A stretch of 40,335 bases of DNA from Acidimicrobiia bacterium (GTDB lineage: Bacteria > Actinomycetota > Acidimicrobiia > Acidimicrobiales > Poriferisodalaceae): NCBI GenBank assembly GCA_012960315.1, contig DUBN01000045.1:1-40335 (forward strand). Reading direction: 5' to 3'. Positions 25,920 through 33,909 of the stretch are shown piece by piece. The notes beneath the pieces are model-generated. The model did not search any database, was not told the origin of the DNA, and was given only the letters and a program-made list of their open reading frames with translations. The translations under genes were made by a program, and so were the position numbers. Positions within the stretch are counted from its first letter, which is position 1. Each line of letters begins with the position of its first letter.

Positions 25920-26523
25920 GCGCGGAAAAGATTGGGGCGATGACGCGCCGCTGGGGTTAGTGGATGTCATAGCGACGACGGATGCCGAGGTGCGAACCGT
26001 TGTAGAGGAATCTTGGGCCGCTGGAACAGAAATTCCTTCAATAGCACTGCTGGGCGGTGATCTATGGCGAGCGTTAGGTGCTCCCGCAGGAGGGCTGCAA
26101 AGAATTCGAAGCCGAGACGCCAAGATGGTGGCGATTGATGCGGCTCAGGTCCGTCTTGATGATCGTTCTTGTGTAGCTGTAGCCCACGTGTTCTGCATGA
26201 GAAGTTGGTGGCGTGGGCCGATCACCGCAGTTATGAATTCTGAATGGCGTGATACATGGCGAGTGGCCCCTAAAGCGCATCCCAACGATGGGCGATTTGA
26301 CCTGCTGGAGGGAGATCTACCCATTAGAGAAAGGTGGTTAGCCAGAAGTCGTCTACGAACGGGTGACCACTTGCCTCATTCAGATATCCGTAGTGAAAGA
26401 GTTACTCATTTAGAAAGAACTTTCGAGCGTCCCTTTCGCATCCGGATCGACGGAGTTGACGAGGGCCGACACCATTCGATCGCAGTGACAGTGGTCCCTG
26501 ATGCTTTCAACGTCATATTCTGA
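25909..26523 (+). CDS. Lipid-kinase (YegS/DAGK) C-terminal-domain protein without kinase core
   Basis: A 204-residue protein whose C-terminal half resembles the beta-sandwich C-terminal domain of the YegS/LCB5 diacylglycerol kinase family: APKAHPNDGRFDLLEGDL, a SRLRTGDHLPHSDI segment, then FRIRIDGVDEG at the place of the usual D-G-E motif. The N-terminal catalytic domain with the nucleotide-binding GGDGT motif is missing; instead there are about 90 residues containing IALLGGDLWRALGAP. It may be a non-catalytic or regulatory descendant. ATG 25909 has GAGG nine bases upstream and overlaps helY by 11 bases, so it is coupled to helY. No membrane segment seen. The assignment is by motif pattern only. 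Confidence 0.65.
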   Translation: MPIERGKDWGDDAPLGLVDVIATTDAEVRTVVEESWAAGTEIPSIALLGGDLWRALGAPAGGLQRIRSRDAKMVAIDAAQVRLDDRSCVAVAHVFCMRSWWRGPITAVMNSEWRDTWRVAPKAHPNDGRFDLLEGDLPIRERWLARSRLRTGDHLPHSDIRSERVTHLERTFERPFRIRIDGVDEGRHHSIAVTVVPDAFNVIF

Positions 26524-26631
26524 TTTTTCTAAAGACCCCAAAGGTGCGCCACTAACGCGTCGGATCGTCCTACGATCAGTTTTACGTACCGAAACATCCG
26601 TCCCTTATTCCACTAACTTTCGAAATCGATC

Positions 26632-28233
26632 TTGAACAACTACGCAGTCGAGCAATTTACGGCGAACGAGGAAGATATTCTTCGTCGATACTTCACGAAC
26701 CTCGACCAGCCAGTGTTCGCGCTTGTGAACCTACCCGAGGTGGTCAAGGGCGCGCTTTTCGCGAGGTACAGCAGAACGCATAAGAGTCTCAGACGGTTGT
26801 TTCTGGATGAGTTCGTTGATGACCTCGATGTCTCTGGTGATCAGTCAATTGATGCCACAGTCGGCCTCGCTAAAGCCGAGGAACTTTATCAACGAGTTTT
26901 CTTCGAATACGGTGATGACTCAGTCGCTCAGCTCGGTGGCGTTCATTTGGCATGCGAGCAAGCTTCCAATCTCTTGACGAAGGTCCTTGAGTGGGGCCGA
27001 CTGATGTCCTATTTGGAGCAATCAACTCGGTACTTGAGTTATGACACCCGCATCGAAGGACGATATCGCTATCACCGTGACCCGGAAGTGCTTACTTCTC
27101 CTCTTGGCACGCGTTATGTCGGTGACCTTGATCGGCTATTTGACACCTACGCGGAGTTGGTGCCGCTCATGCAGGACTTTTATCGAGCTAACCACGCGCA
27201 GGGCAACGACATCGGCGATTTGGCCTACCGCCAAACGATACGGGCGAAGTCCTTTGATGCTGTACGCGGCCTTCTTCCCGCTGCAAGTCTCTCGAATGTG
27301 GGGATCTATGGGACAGGTCAGGCATACGAAGCTTTATTAATCCGGATGCGATCGCATCCACTTCCTGAGGCGCGGTCCTACGCCGATCTGATGCTTTCAG
27401 AATTGCGCAAAGTGATCCCTTCTTTCCTGCGACGCGTCGACATCGAAGATCGGGGTGTTGCTTGGTCCAAATACTTTGAAGCCAATCGTAACTCCATGCG
27501 AGAACTCGCAACCCAGATGTTTGCGCAGATAGACCCAGTACCTGTCAATGAGGTCGAACTCATTGATTGGGATCCCGATGGCGAACGCAAAATGTTGGCT
27601 GCGATGCTGTACCCGTATAGTCATTTGCCTGAGACGCAGCTCGTGGATTTAGTCGACAACTTGGCGTCTGAGGAGCGAATTAATTTAGTTCGGCAATATG
27701 TCGGCGACAGAAGTAACCGACGCCACAGACCGGGTCGCGCTTTAGAACGGTTGGATTACCGGTTTGACGTGTTGGGCGATTATGGAGGTTTCCGAGACCT
27801 GCAGCGGCATCGTCTACTGACGATCGAATGGCAGTCACTCACACCTGAGCACGGCTACGAAATTCCAGAAGCAGTCAAGGGCGCAGGCCTTGCCGATCGA
27901 TACGACGGGGCTCTGGAACGTTCGAGGGCTCTGTATGAATCCATGCTCCCGGAGTTCCCCGAACAGGCCTCATACGCGGTGTCCATGGCATATCGGGTTC
28001 GGTATGTCATGCAGTTCAACGCCCGCGAAGCACTCCACATGATCGAACTGCGAAGTCAGCCACAGGGCCACCCCAATTACAGGCGCATTGTGCAAGAGAT
28101 GCATCAGCAAATAGCGACGCGTGCGGGACACCAAGCCGTCGCCGAAATGTTCACGCACATCGATCTTACTGAGGGAGAAGATGGGCGACTTCAAGCAGAA
28201 AAGGCTTTGCAGCAGCGACGGGCAAACCAGTGA
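26632..28233 (+). CDS. Tandem ThyX-like (flavin-dependent thymidylate synthase fold) protein
   Basis: A 533-residue protein made of two ThyX-like halves. The family signature RHRxxSxNExSxRY is split: the first half has WGRLMSYLEQSTRY (about 121-134), keeping the Ser-Glu-Ser-Arg-Tyr part, and the second has QRHRLLTIEWQS (RHR at 392-394), keeping the flavin-contacting RHR. Later conserved elements (ARGLLP-like RGLLPAASLSN; NAREALHMIELR) occur in each half. True ThyX is about 220-250 residues, so this is a double-length paralogue. Whether it makes dTMP is unknown. TTG 26632 is the only start after an in-frame TAA; no Shine-Dalgarno is seen. It overlaps the downstream GNAT gene by four bases. Confidence 0.8.
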   Translation: MNNYAVEQFTANEEDILRRYFTNLDQPVFALVNLPEVVKGALFARYSRTHKSLRRLFLDEFVDDLDVSGDQSIDATVGLAKAEELYQRVFFEYGDDSVAQLGGVHLACEQASNLLTKVLEWGRLMSYLEQSTRYLSYDTRIEGRYRYHRDPEVLTSPLGTRYVGDLDRLFDTYAELVPLMQDFYRANHAQGNDIGDLAYRQTIRAKSFDAVRGLLPAASLSNVGIYGTGQAYEALLIRMRSHPLPEARSYADLMLSELRKVIPSFLRRVDIEDRGVAWSKYFEANRNSMRELATQMFAQIDPVPVNEVELIDWDPDGERKMLAAMLYPYSHLPETQLVDLVDNLASEERINLVRQYVGDRSNRRHRPGRALERLDYRFDVLGDYGGFRDLQRHRLLTIEWQSLTPEHGYEIPEAVKGAGLADRYDGALERSRALYESMLPEFPEQASYAVSMAYRVRYVMQFNAREALHMIELRSQPQGHPNYRRIVQEMHQQIATRAGHQAVAEMFTHIDLTEGEDGRLQAEKALQQRRANQ

Positions 28234-28706
28234 ATGAATCTGTTCGAGTTGCCACCGTCACTGACCTTGAAATGCTCGCCGACTTCGCGACGCAGGCCGT
28301 AGCTGAGCAGCACGAGAATCGCGGCGGTTACGTGTGGAGCAGACGAGAAACGAGAAGCCGGCCTTATTTAGCTAGCTTTGAAGCTGCGCTTCACGACCCA
28401 GACCAGACCATCTGGATTGGAATGATCGATGACGTTCCCCTCGGATACGCCGTCTCCAGAGTTGAGTTGCTTCGCACCGGCGAAATTTTGGGGCAAGTTT
28501 CAGACATCTGGGTTGATCCCGAAGCTCGAAGCGTTGGGCTCGGCGAGTCCCTAATTGGATCGATCATTTCATGGTGCACCGAGCGGAATTGTGTCGGAAT
28601 CGACTCAATGGCATTGCCTGGTAACCGCGCGACGAAAAACTTTTTCGAAACGTTTGGATTCAAAGCGCGGCTCCTTACTGTGCATAAATCACTCAAGGAA
28701 CCTTGA
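28230..28706 (+). CDS. GNAT-family N-acetyltransferase
   Basis: A 158-residue acetyltransferase of the GNAT superfamily. The acetyl-CoA pyrophosphate-binding motif A is VDPEARSVGLGESLI (about 97-111), preceded by the usual strand ILGQVSDIWV. The ending NRATKNFFETFGFKARLLTVHKSL is the typical motif B/C-terminal pattern, similar to RimI-like enzymes. The acceptor cannot be read from the sequence. The start is GTG 28230, overlapping the stop of the ThyX-like gene (GTGA). No signal peptide or membrane segment is present. Confidence 0.88.
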   Translation: MNESVRVATVTDLEMLADFATQAVAEQHENRGGYVWSRRETRSRPYLASFEAALHDPDQTIWIGMIDDVPLGYAVSRVELLRTGEILGQVSDIWVDPEARSVGLGESLIGSIISWCTERNCVGIDSMALPGNRATKNFFETFGFKARLLTVHKSLKEP

Positions 28707-28707
28707 G

Positions 28708-29115
28708 GTGGTCGACCGACGGATGCCAGAACCTTGCGTTGGAGCGGTCCTGCTTTGGGATGGAGCACTACTTCTAGTCAAGCGAGGGCAAGAACCCGGC
28801 ATCGGTCAATGGTCGCTTCCCGGTGGCCGCCTAGAGCCCCAAGAAGCTTGGCAAGATGGGGTTGAACGCGAGGTCCAAGAAGAGACTGGCCTAAAAGTGA
28901 ACTGTGGTGAGTTTGTCGGTTGGGTTGAACGTTCGGTAGCCGGTCACAGGTATCTCATTGCCGACTTCTTCGTCACAACCGAAGACCCGTCTGGTGCAAC
29001 ACCCGGTGATGACGCTGGAGATTTGACTTTCGTTGATCCTGAACAAATCAAAAGTCTTGAGCTAACGGCTGGTCTGGAGGAGTTCCTTTTCCAACACAGC
29101 GTGCTAACGCCTTAG
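28708..29115 (+). CDS. Nudix hydrolase
   Basis: A 135-residue Nudix enzyme that would hydrolyse a nucleoside diphosphate linked to another moiety. The Nudix box is complete: GRLEPQEAWQDGVE followed by REVQEETGL (about residues 36-58), which fits GX5EX7REUXEEXGU. The upstream SLPGG segment and the short strand VGAVLLWDGALLLVKRG are typical of MutT/ADP-ribose types. Substrate unknown. GTG 28708 has AAGGA eight bases upstream and lies one base past the GNAT stop; ATG 28723 is another possibility. The longer reading frame back to 28555 overlaps the GNAT gene and is not used. Its stop overlaps that of the convergent crotonase. Confidence 0.9.
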   Translation: MVDRRMPEPCVGAVLLWDGALLLVKRGQEPGIGQWSLPGGRLEPQEAWQDGVEREVQEETGLKVNCGEFVGWVERSVAGHRYLIADFFVTTEDPSGATPGDDAGDLTFVDPEQIKSLELTAGLEEFLFQHSVLTP

Positions 29116-29870
29116 CGTCCCTTCCAAACAGGATCCCGTTTTTCAACGAACGCCAGCGGACCTTCGCGGAAGTCTTCGGTCTTCACGACGACACGAAAAT
29201 GGTCTTTGGTGATTTGCCAGCCTTCCGTATCGGTGACACCCTGACTTTCCAGTACAACTTTACGGCTCTCTCTAACGGCTATTGGGGCATTAACGGTGAT
29301 GCGAGCAGCAAGTTCTAACGCCGCATCAACCACGGTTCCTGGTTCCACGAGTTCGTTGACTAAACCGAGCGCAAAGGCGCGTTCGGCGCTGATGGGATCG
29401 CCGGTAAGCGCCAATTCCATAGCGACGTTACGAGCGATCGAAGCGGGTAGACGAAAAAGTCCTCCTGCTCCAGCGATCAGACTCCGTTTCACCTCGGGAA
29501 TACCGAAACGAGCGGTGCTGGAGGCGACGACAAGGTCGCAGGCCAGAACTATCTCTAATCCGCCCGCCAGAGCAGGACCGTCAACCGCTGCAATCAATGG
29601 TTTGGTTCTTGGATAGCGAACTAAGCCCGCGAAGCCACCTTTTTCTGTCTCGATTGCCTTACCGCTACTAACCGACTTGAGGTCGGCGCCAGCACTAAAA
29701 ACGGGTCCGTTCGCCGCGAGTATCGCAACCCAGGCACTGTCGTCGGATTCGAAAGCGTCAAGGTGCGCTTCGAGCTCGGCGGAGACTTCATGACTAACTG
29801 CATTTCGGGCTTCGGCTCTGTCCAGAGTAATGACCCTTATATTGCCGACCTTCTCGTACGTTACGACCAT
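29112..29870 (-). CDS. Crotonase/enoyl-CoA hydratase family protein
   Basis: A 252-residue crotonase-fold enzyme acting on acyl-CoA thioesters. The oxyanion hole is formed by FSAGADLK (about 59-66) and GPALAGGLEIVLACD (about 98-112). Both Glu residues aligned with the catalytic pair of enoyl-CoA hydratase are present, in GIPEVKRSL and NVAMELALTG, so hydratase activity in fatty-acid or amino-acid breakdown is plausible. The protein shares general layout with mycobacterial EchA proteins. It is convergent with the Nudix gene, with stop codons overlapping by four bases, and follows the hypothetical gene by nine bases on the same strand. Exact substrate not determinable. Confidence 0.9.
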   Translation of the reverse strand: MVVTYEKVGNIRVITLDRAEARNAVSHEVSAELEAHLDAFESDDSAWVAILAANGPVFSAGADLKSVSSGKAIETEKGGFAGLVRYPRTKPLIAAVDGPALAGGLEIVLACDLVVASSTARFGIPEVKRSLIAGAGGLFRLPASIARNVAMELALTGDPISAERAFALGLVNELVEPGTVVDAALELAARITVNAPIAVRESRKVVLESQGVTDTEGWQITKDHFRVVVKTEDFREGPLAFVEKRDPVWKGR

Positions 29871-29879
29871 CTGCTGCTC

Positions 29880-31262
29880 TTAGGGCCGTTCATCGGCATT
29901 CGCTTCCGGGGGAGACGGTTCGTTGTCTGGTGGTGTGTTTGATTTGGTGTCTGTCTCAGCGTCAGGATCGGGTGCTGTTGCTTCAACGGCTGGGGTTGAC
30001 GGTTCGGTCTCTTGGTTGGGAGACGGTTTAGCTGCATTGTCTGGACGCGGGGGTCTCTTCGGGCGGCGCTTCTTGCGGCCCTTCTCCTTTTCCGGTGGCT
30101 CGATACCCAACCGGGCGGCTATTTCTGGAATGCGATCCGCAATTTTGCGGATGATATCCAGCAATTCCTTAGTCGGTTCAGATGGAACCTGTGCCATAGC
30201 TACGTAGGGCCGAATTGGCGAAAACGCGATGGCTTCGAGCACAATTCCGAGGCGTTGCTGGCTCACCTCCCCACCGAGGGCCTGATTTGCTTGATTGGTA
30301 AGGCTTTCAGCGATGTCGGGAGGTAGGGGGCTACCGGCCTTAGCGGGCCGAGAGCTGAGACGCAACGCTCGCACGACGCGATCCTCTTTCAGAGCAGTCC
30401 GAATCTCTTCATGCCATTCAACCTGCGCTTTTTCGAGGCGCTCGTTCAGTCCGGCTCGGATCTGATCAGCGAGCAATCGAGTTTCTTCGTCGCGGGCAGC
30501 ATCTTCAGCCGCGACCAAAACGGTTCTCAAGTCACGGATGTCGACTTCCTCGATTGAAGACAACGCGGCATCAGCTCGATCTCGCCATTCGGCGATTTTG
30601 AGTTGAGGAAGCAGCGATTCAGCCAAGGTCACCAACGCATCGGCACGAACTTCTGCGCCGCCCTCCTCGGCAGCGCGGGCATTCTGAGTTTCGATTTCTT
30701 TTCGCACCGCAGCGATGCCACCTCGCGACACTTGTTCTGCTATGACGCGTTGCTCCTCTGGAAGAGATTCGATCAGAACTTTTCGATGAGCGCGCCCAGG
30801 TTTGAGCTTTTTGGGTTTGGGTTTCGTCGGGGCCTCAGGACGTTCTTTGCGTGTCCGTCGGGACTCAGGTTTGCGGCGATCGTCTTGCCTCTTCGGTTTA
30901 CGTTTGGAGCCGTCTTTGCCAGCTTTTTCAGGCTGTTGACGTCGGCCGCCCTTTCGCTTGTCTGAGCGGCCCTTTCTTGCAAGTTGAGTAGTGACAGCGT
31001 CGAATTCGCGACCCGATCCGAGAACCTCGATTCGTTCGTCGTCCGGGCGTCCGCTGCGACCTTTCGGTGGTGATACGGCAGTGACGAAAATTCCATCAAT
31101 CTCGAAGTCAGCATCGGCTCGGCAAATATCTCCGACGGATGCACCGTCGTACAGCACCGTGCCTTCCAAGGTTCCTTTGGGCTGTTTGGCGCCGGCGGCT
31201 CGCCAGGTCCAGGTTCCGTCATCTCGCTGACTGGTCAGCTCGACCTCGATACGTCGGCTCAT
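29880..31262 (-). CDS. Large basic/low-complexity protein, unknown
   Basis: A 460-residue protein in three regions. Residues 1-75 are beta-rich and look like a small barrel (VELTSQRDDGTWTWRA, GDICRADADFEIDGIFV), possibly a nucleic-acid-binding TRAM- or S1-like fold. Residues 85-165 are an extreme Lys/Arg-rich disordered stretch. Residues 165-380 are helical with a mid region of DRADAALSSIEEVDIRDLRTVL. The tail (about 385-460) is Lys/Arg- and then Pro/Glu/Asp-rich. No catalytic motif. The architecture suggests an RNA- or DNA-associated scaffold, but this is inference. The start ATG 31262 faces parC across a 214-base gap. A trace of conservation in related genomes would be needed to claim more. 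Confidence 0.6.
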   Translation of the reverse strand: MSRRIEVELTSQRDDGTWTWRAAGAKQPKGTLEGTVLYDGASVGDICRADADFEIDGIFVTAVSPPKGRSGRPDDERIEVLGSGREFDAVTTQLARKGRSDKRKGGRRQQPEKAGKDGSKRKPKRQDDRRKPESRRTRKERPEAPTKPKPKKLKPGRAHRKVLIESLPEEQRVIAEQVSRGGIAAVRKEIETQNARAAEEGGAEVRADALVTLAESLLPQLKIAEWRDRADAALSSIEEVDIRDLRTVLVAAEDAARDEETRLLADQIRAGLNERLEKAQVEWHEEIRTALKEDRVVRALRLSSRPAKAGSPLPPDIAESLTNQANQALGGEVSQQRLGIVLEAIAFSPIRPYVAMAQVPSEPTKELLDIIRKIADRIPEIAARLGIEPPEKEKGRKKRRPKRPPRPDNAAKPSPNQETEPSTPAVEATAPDPDAETDTKSNTPPDNEPSPPEANADERP

Positions 31263-31303
31263 CGTTGCTCCGGGTTCTCCGGCTAGGGGGGGCGTAGGAA
31301 GCG

Positions 31304-31325
31304 GCGGGGGAGTACTGGCCCCCGC
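31304..31325. other. GC-rich hairpin in divergent intergenic region
   Basis: GCGGGGG (31304-31310) and CCCCCGC (31319-31325) form a perfect 7-bp GC stem with an 8-base loop, 42 bases upstream of the minus-strand gene start at 31262. No T tract follows on either strand, so it is not a canonical terminator. It may be a leader structure. Confidence 0.4.
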
Positions 31326-31476
31326 TGTGGTCCCTGATTACGGTGCCAACGTTACCGAACGAAATCAAAAGATTCGCATTTCGAGGACAATGCTCTTTTT
31401 TGGGTCTGAATGACCACCCGGATGCTTCCGAGCGTCCTACCCTCGGCTAAGGCGGATAACTTGACCCAGGAAGGCC

Positions 31477-33909
31477 ATGGTACGAGCTAAGGCACCAGAC
31501 CAAATTGCTCGCGAAATCGTCGACGTAGCTGTTGCCGACGAAATGCGCGATTCATTTATGCCCTACGCGCTCTCGGTTACAACGAGCCGGGCTATTCCCG
31601 ATGTCCGAGACGGATTGAAACCTGTTCAGCGAAGAATCCTTTATGTGATGGCGGATTTAGGTCTTAGACCGGGCACTCCATTTAGGAAATCAGCTGGAGT
31701 GGTTGGCGAGGTGATGGGGAAATACCACCCTCATGGTGATGGTGCGATTTATGAGGCGATGGTCCGAATGGGTCAGACCTTCTCCATGTCGGTGCCTCTT
31801 GTCGACCCTAAAGGCAACTTTGGCAGCCTCGATGACCCGCCCGCGGCATATCGCTACACCGAAGCACGCTTGACGTCCGCAGCGATGGCCATGGTCATTG
31901 ACCTGGACGAAGAAACCGTTGATTTCTTACCAAACTTTGATGGCGAACGTGAAGAACCAACGTGTCTGCCTGCCGCCATCCCGAACCTACTGGTAAATGG
32001 AGCCTCGGGAATCGCTGTCGGAATGGCAACCAACATGCCGCCACACAATCTCGCCGAAATCGCAGCTGCAATTGACCACGTACTTACGAACCGTCGCCCG
32101 AAACCATCGGTGGATGACCTTATGGAATTCGTCGAAGGGCCGGATTTCCCGACCGGTGGGATTGTCGTCGACGATGGATCACTCCGAGAAGCATACGCAA
32201 CTGGCCGAGGAACGATTCGCGTTCGAGCTAGAGCCGAGATCGAAAATATTACGGCCCGCAGGCAGGGAATCGTTGTAACAGAATTGCCCTACGCGGTGGG
32301 CCCGGAACGCGTTCAGGCCAAAATCCGTGAACTCATATCAGGCGGGAAACTCGATGGAATAGCCGCCGTGGTCGACCTTTCCGACCGTAACCATGGGCTG
32401 CGCCTCGTTATCGAATGCAAAACAGGAGTTGGACCTCACGCGTTATTGGAAAAGCTTTATCGGCTGACCCCGCTTGAGGAAAGTTTTGGAATAAATAATG
32501 TGGCGTTGGTCGATGGCGTGCCGACAACTCTTGGTCTCTACGCACTTTGCCAGCATTACGTTGATCATCGCTTAGACGTCATTGTTCGTCGCACTGAATA
32601 TCGTCTCGCTCGCGCTGAGGAACGAGAACATGTCCTGCTTGGCCTTCTGCTGGCCCTCGACAACATTGACCAAGTAATTTTAATTATCAGAGGATCAGAT
32701 ACTGCGTCGACAGCTCGTAGCGAGCTGATGAACTTGTTGCAACTCACTGAGATGCAGGCGACCCACATCTTAGATATGCAATTACGTCGCCTGACAGCTT
32801 TGGAAGTCGGAAAGCTTCGAGAGGAACTGGGCAACGTTCAGGCTGACATCAATGATCTACTCAAAATCCTCGCATCCGATGCCCGGCGGCGAAAGCTAGT
32901 CGGCCGCGAACTGCGAGAGTTGGTTGAGGAATTTGGCTCGCTTCGCCGCACCACAGTCCTATCTACCAATGACGTCGTAGTCATCAACGATGATCCTGCC
33001 CTGTTGGAGGTAGAGCCTGAAGAACCTCTCACCGACCAATCCACGCTCATTACTCTGTCGACTTCCGGTCTGCTTGGACGTAGATCGTCCGACGAAGAGT
33101 TCAACGCCAAGCCAGGGCGCCATGATGTCATCGCCCGAAGCCTGGAAACTAGCCTCTATAGCTCAATTTCCGCTATCACTGACCAAGGACGCTTACTCAC
33201 GGTCCGTTCTCGAGAAGTGCCCGAGATAATTCGCGGTAGTAGGGGGGCATCAGTCACCGAGATGTTCTCGTTGAGTCGAGGAGAACGCGTGGTCGGACTC
33301 TTTGGCGAAGGTCAAGGCAGCGTGCTTATAGCCACGCGAAAAGGCATCGCTAAACGTCTTGAACTCGAATCCGTTGGGCGGCTTCGATCAGGAAGTGCAG
33401 TGATTAACTTGAAAGGCGACGACCGAGTCGTCGCAGGATTCATTGTTAGCAACGACAGTGAAATCGTGATGGTGGCCTCCGACGGTCAGGCCCTTCGCAC
33501 ACCAGCGGCCGGCATTTCTATTCAAGGCCCGGGAGCCGCTGGGGTATCTGGAATGAAGCTGAAAGCCGGCGCAGCGCTGGTAGCGGCCGGGCTTGTGGAA
33601 TTTGGGGCGGTGGTTTTGCTTGTGAGTGACGACGGCGCTGTGAAAGTGACTGATGTCGCAGAGGTGCCGACCAAAGGACGAGCGACCGGAGGAGTCCGAA
33701 CGGTCAAATGGAAAAACTTTGAAACGACGGCCTCCTTCGGGTGGGTAGGTCGCAATCAACAGATGGCCGCTGTCGTGCTTGAGGATGGCGATTCAAGAAA
33801 AGTAGATCCAAACCCGTTTCCACTAACCATAGAGACAAGTCGCCGTGACGGAACGACAACGGACCTTGACTCACGGGTCTTGGTAGTAGGGGAGTACCGG
33901 TTCCAGTGA
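31477..33909 (+). CDS. parC: Type IIA topoisomerase subunit A (topo IV ParC/GyrA-like)
   Basis: An 810-residue DNA breakage-reunion subunit. The opening [33 protein letters not shown] is the classical GyrA/ParC segment, and the DNA-linking Tyr127 is in [10 protein letters not shown]. The C-terminal beta-propeller repeats follow (from about residue 520). The GyrA box (QRRGGRG) is not seen; the matching place reads [14 protein letters not shown]. That favours a topoisomerase IV-like, non-wrapping enzyme. ATG 31477 has AGGAAGG directly upstream. Its stop overlaps the GTG of the B-subunit gene by four bases. A true gyrase pair is expected elsewhere in the genome. Confidence 0.9.
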   Translation: MVRAKAPDQIAREIVDVAVADEMRDSFMPYALSVTTSRAIPDVRDGLKPVQRRILYVMADLGLRPGTPFRKSAGVVGEVMGKYHPHGDGAIYEAMVRMGQTFSMSVPLVDPKGNFGSLDDPPAAYRYTEARLTSAAMAMVIDLDEETVDFLPNFDGEREEPTCLPAAIPNLLVNGASGIAVGMATNMPPHNLAEIAAAIDHVLTNRRPKPSVDDLMEFVEGPDFPTGGIVVDDGSLREAYATGRGTIRVRARAEIENITARRQGIVVTELPYAVGPERVQAKIRELISGGKLDGIAAVVDLSDRNHGLRLVIECKTGVGPHALLEKLYRLTPLEESFGINNVALVDGVPTTLGLYALCQHYVDHRLDVIVRRTEYRLARAEEREHVLLGLLLALDNIDQVILIIRGSDTASTARSELMNLLQLTEMQATHILDMQLRRLTALEVGKLREELGNVQADINDLLKILASDARRRKLVGRELRELVEEFGSLRRTTVLSTNDVVVINDDPALLEVEPEEPLTDQSTLITLSTSGLLGRRSSDEEFNAKPGRHDVIARSLETSLYSSISAITDQGRLLTVRSREVPEIIRGSRGASVTEMFSLSRGERVVGLFGEGQGSVLIATRKGIAKRLELESVGRLRSGSAVINLKGDDRVVAGFIVSNDSEIVMVASDGQALRTPAAGISIQGPGAAGVSGMKLKAGAALVAAGLVEFGAVVLLVSDDGAVKVTDVAEVPTKGRATGGVRTVKWKNFETTASFGWVGRNQQMAAVVLEDGDSRKVDPNPFPLTIETSRRDGTTTDLDSRVLVVGEYRFQ

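Noticed and set aside
30603-31222. Frames antisense or out of phase to the basic hypothetical protein
   Set aside because: Long frames are expected opposite Lys/Arg-rich, biased codons; the chosen frame shares strand and spacing with the crotonase gene.
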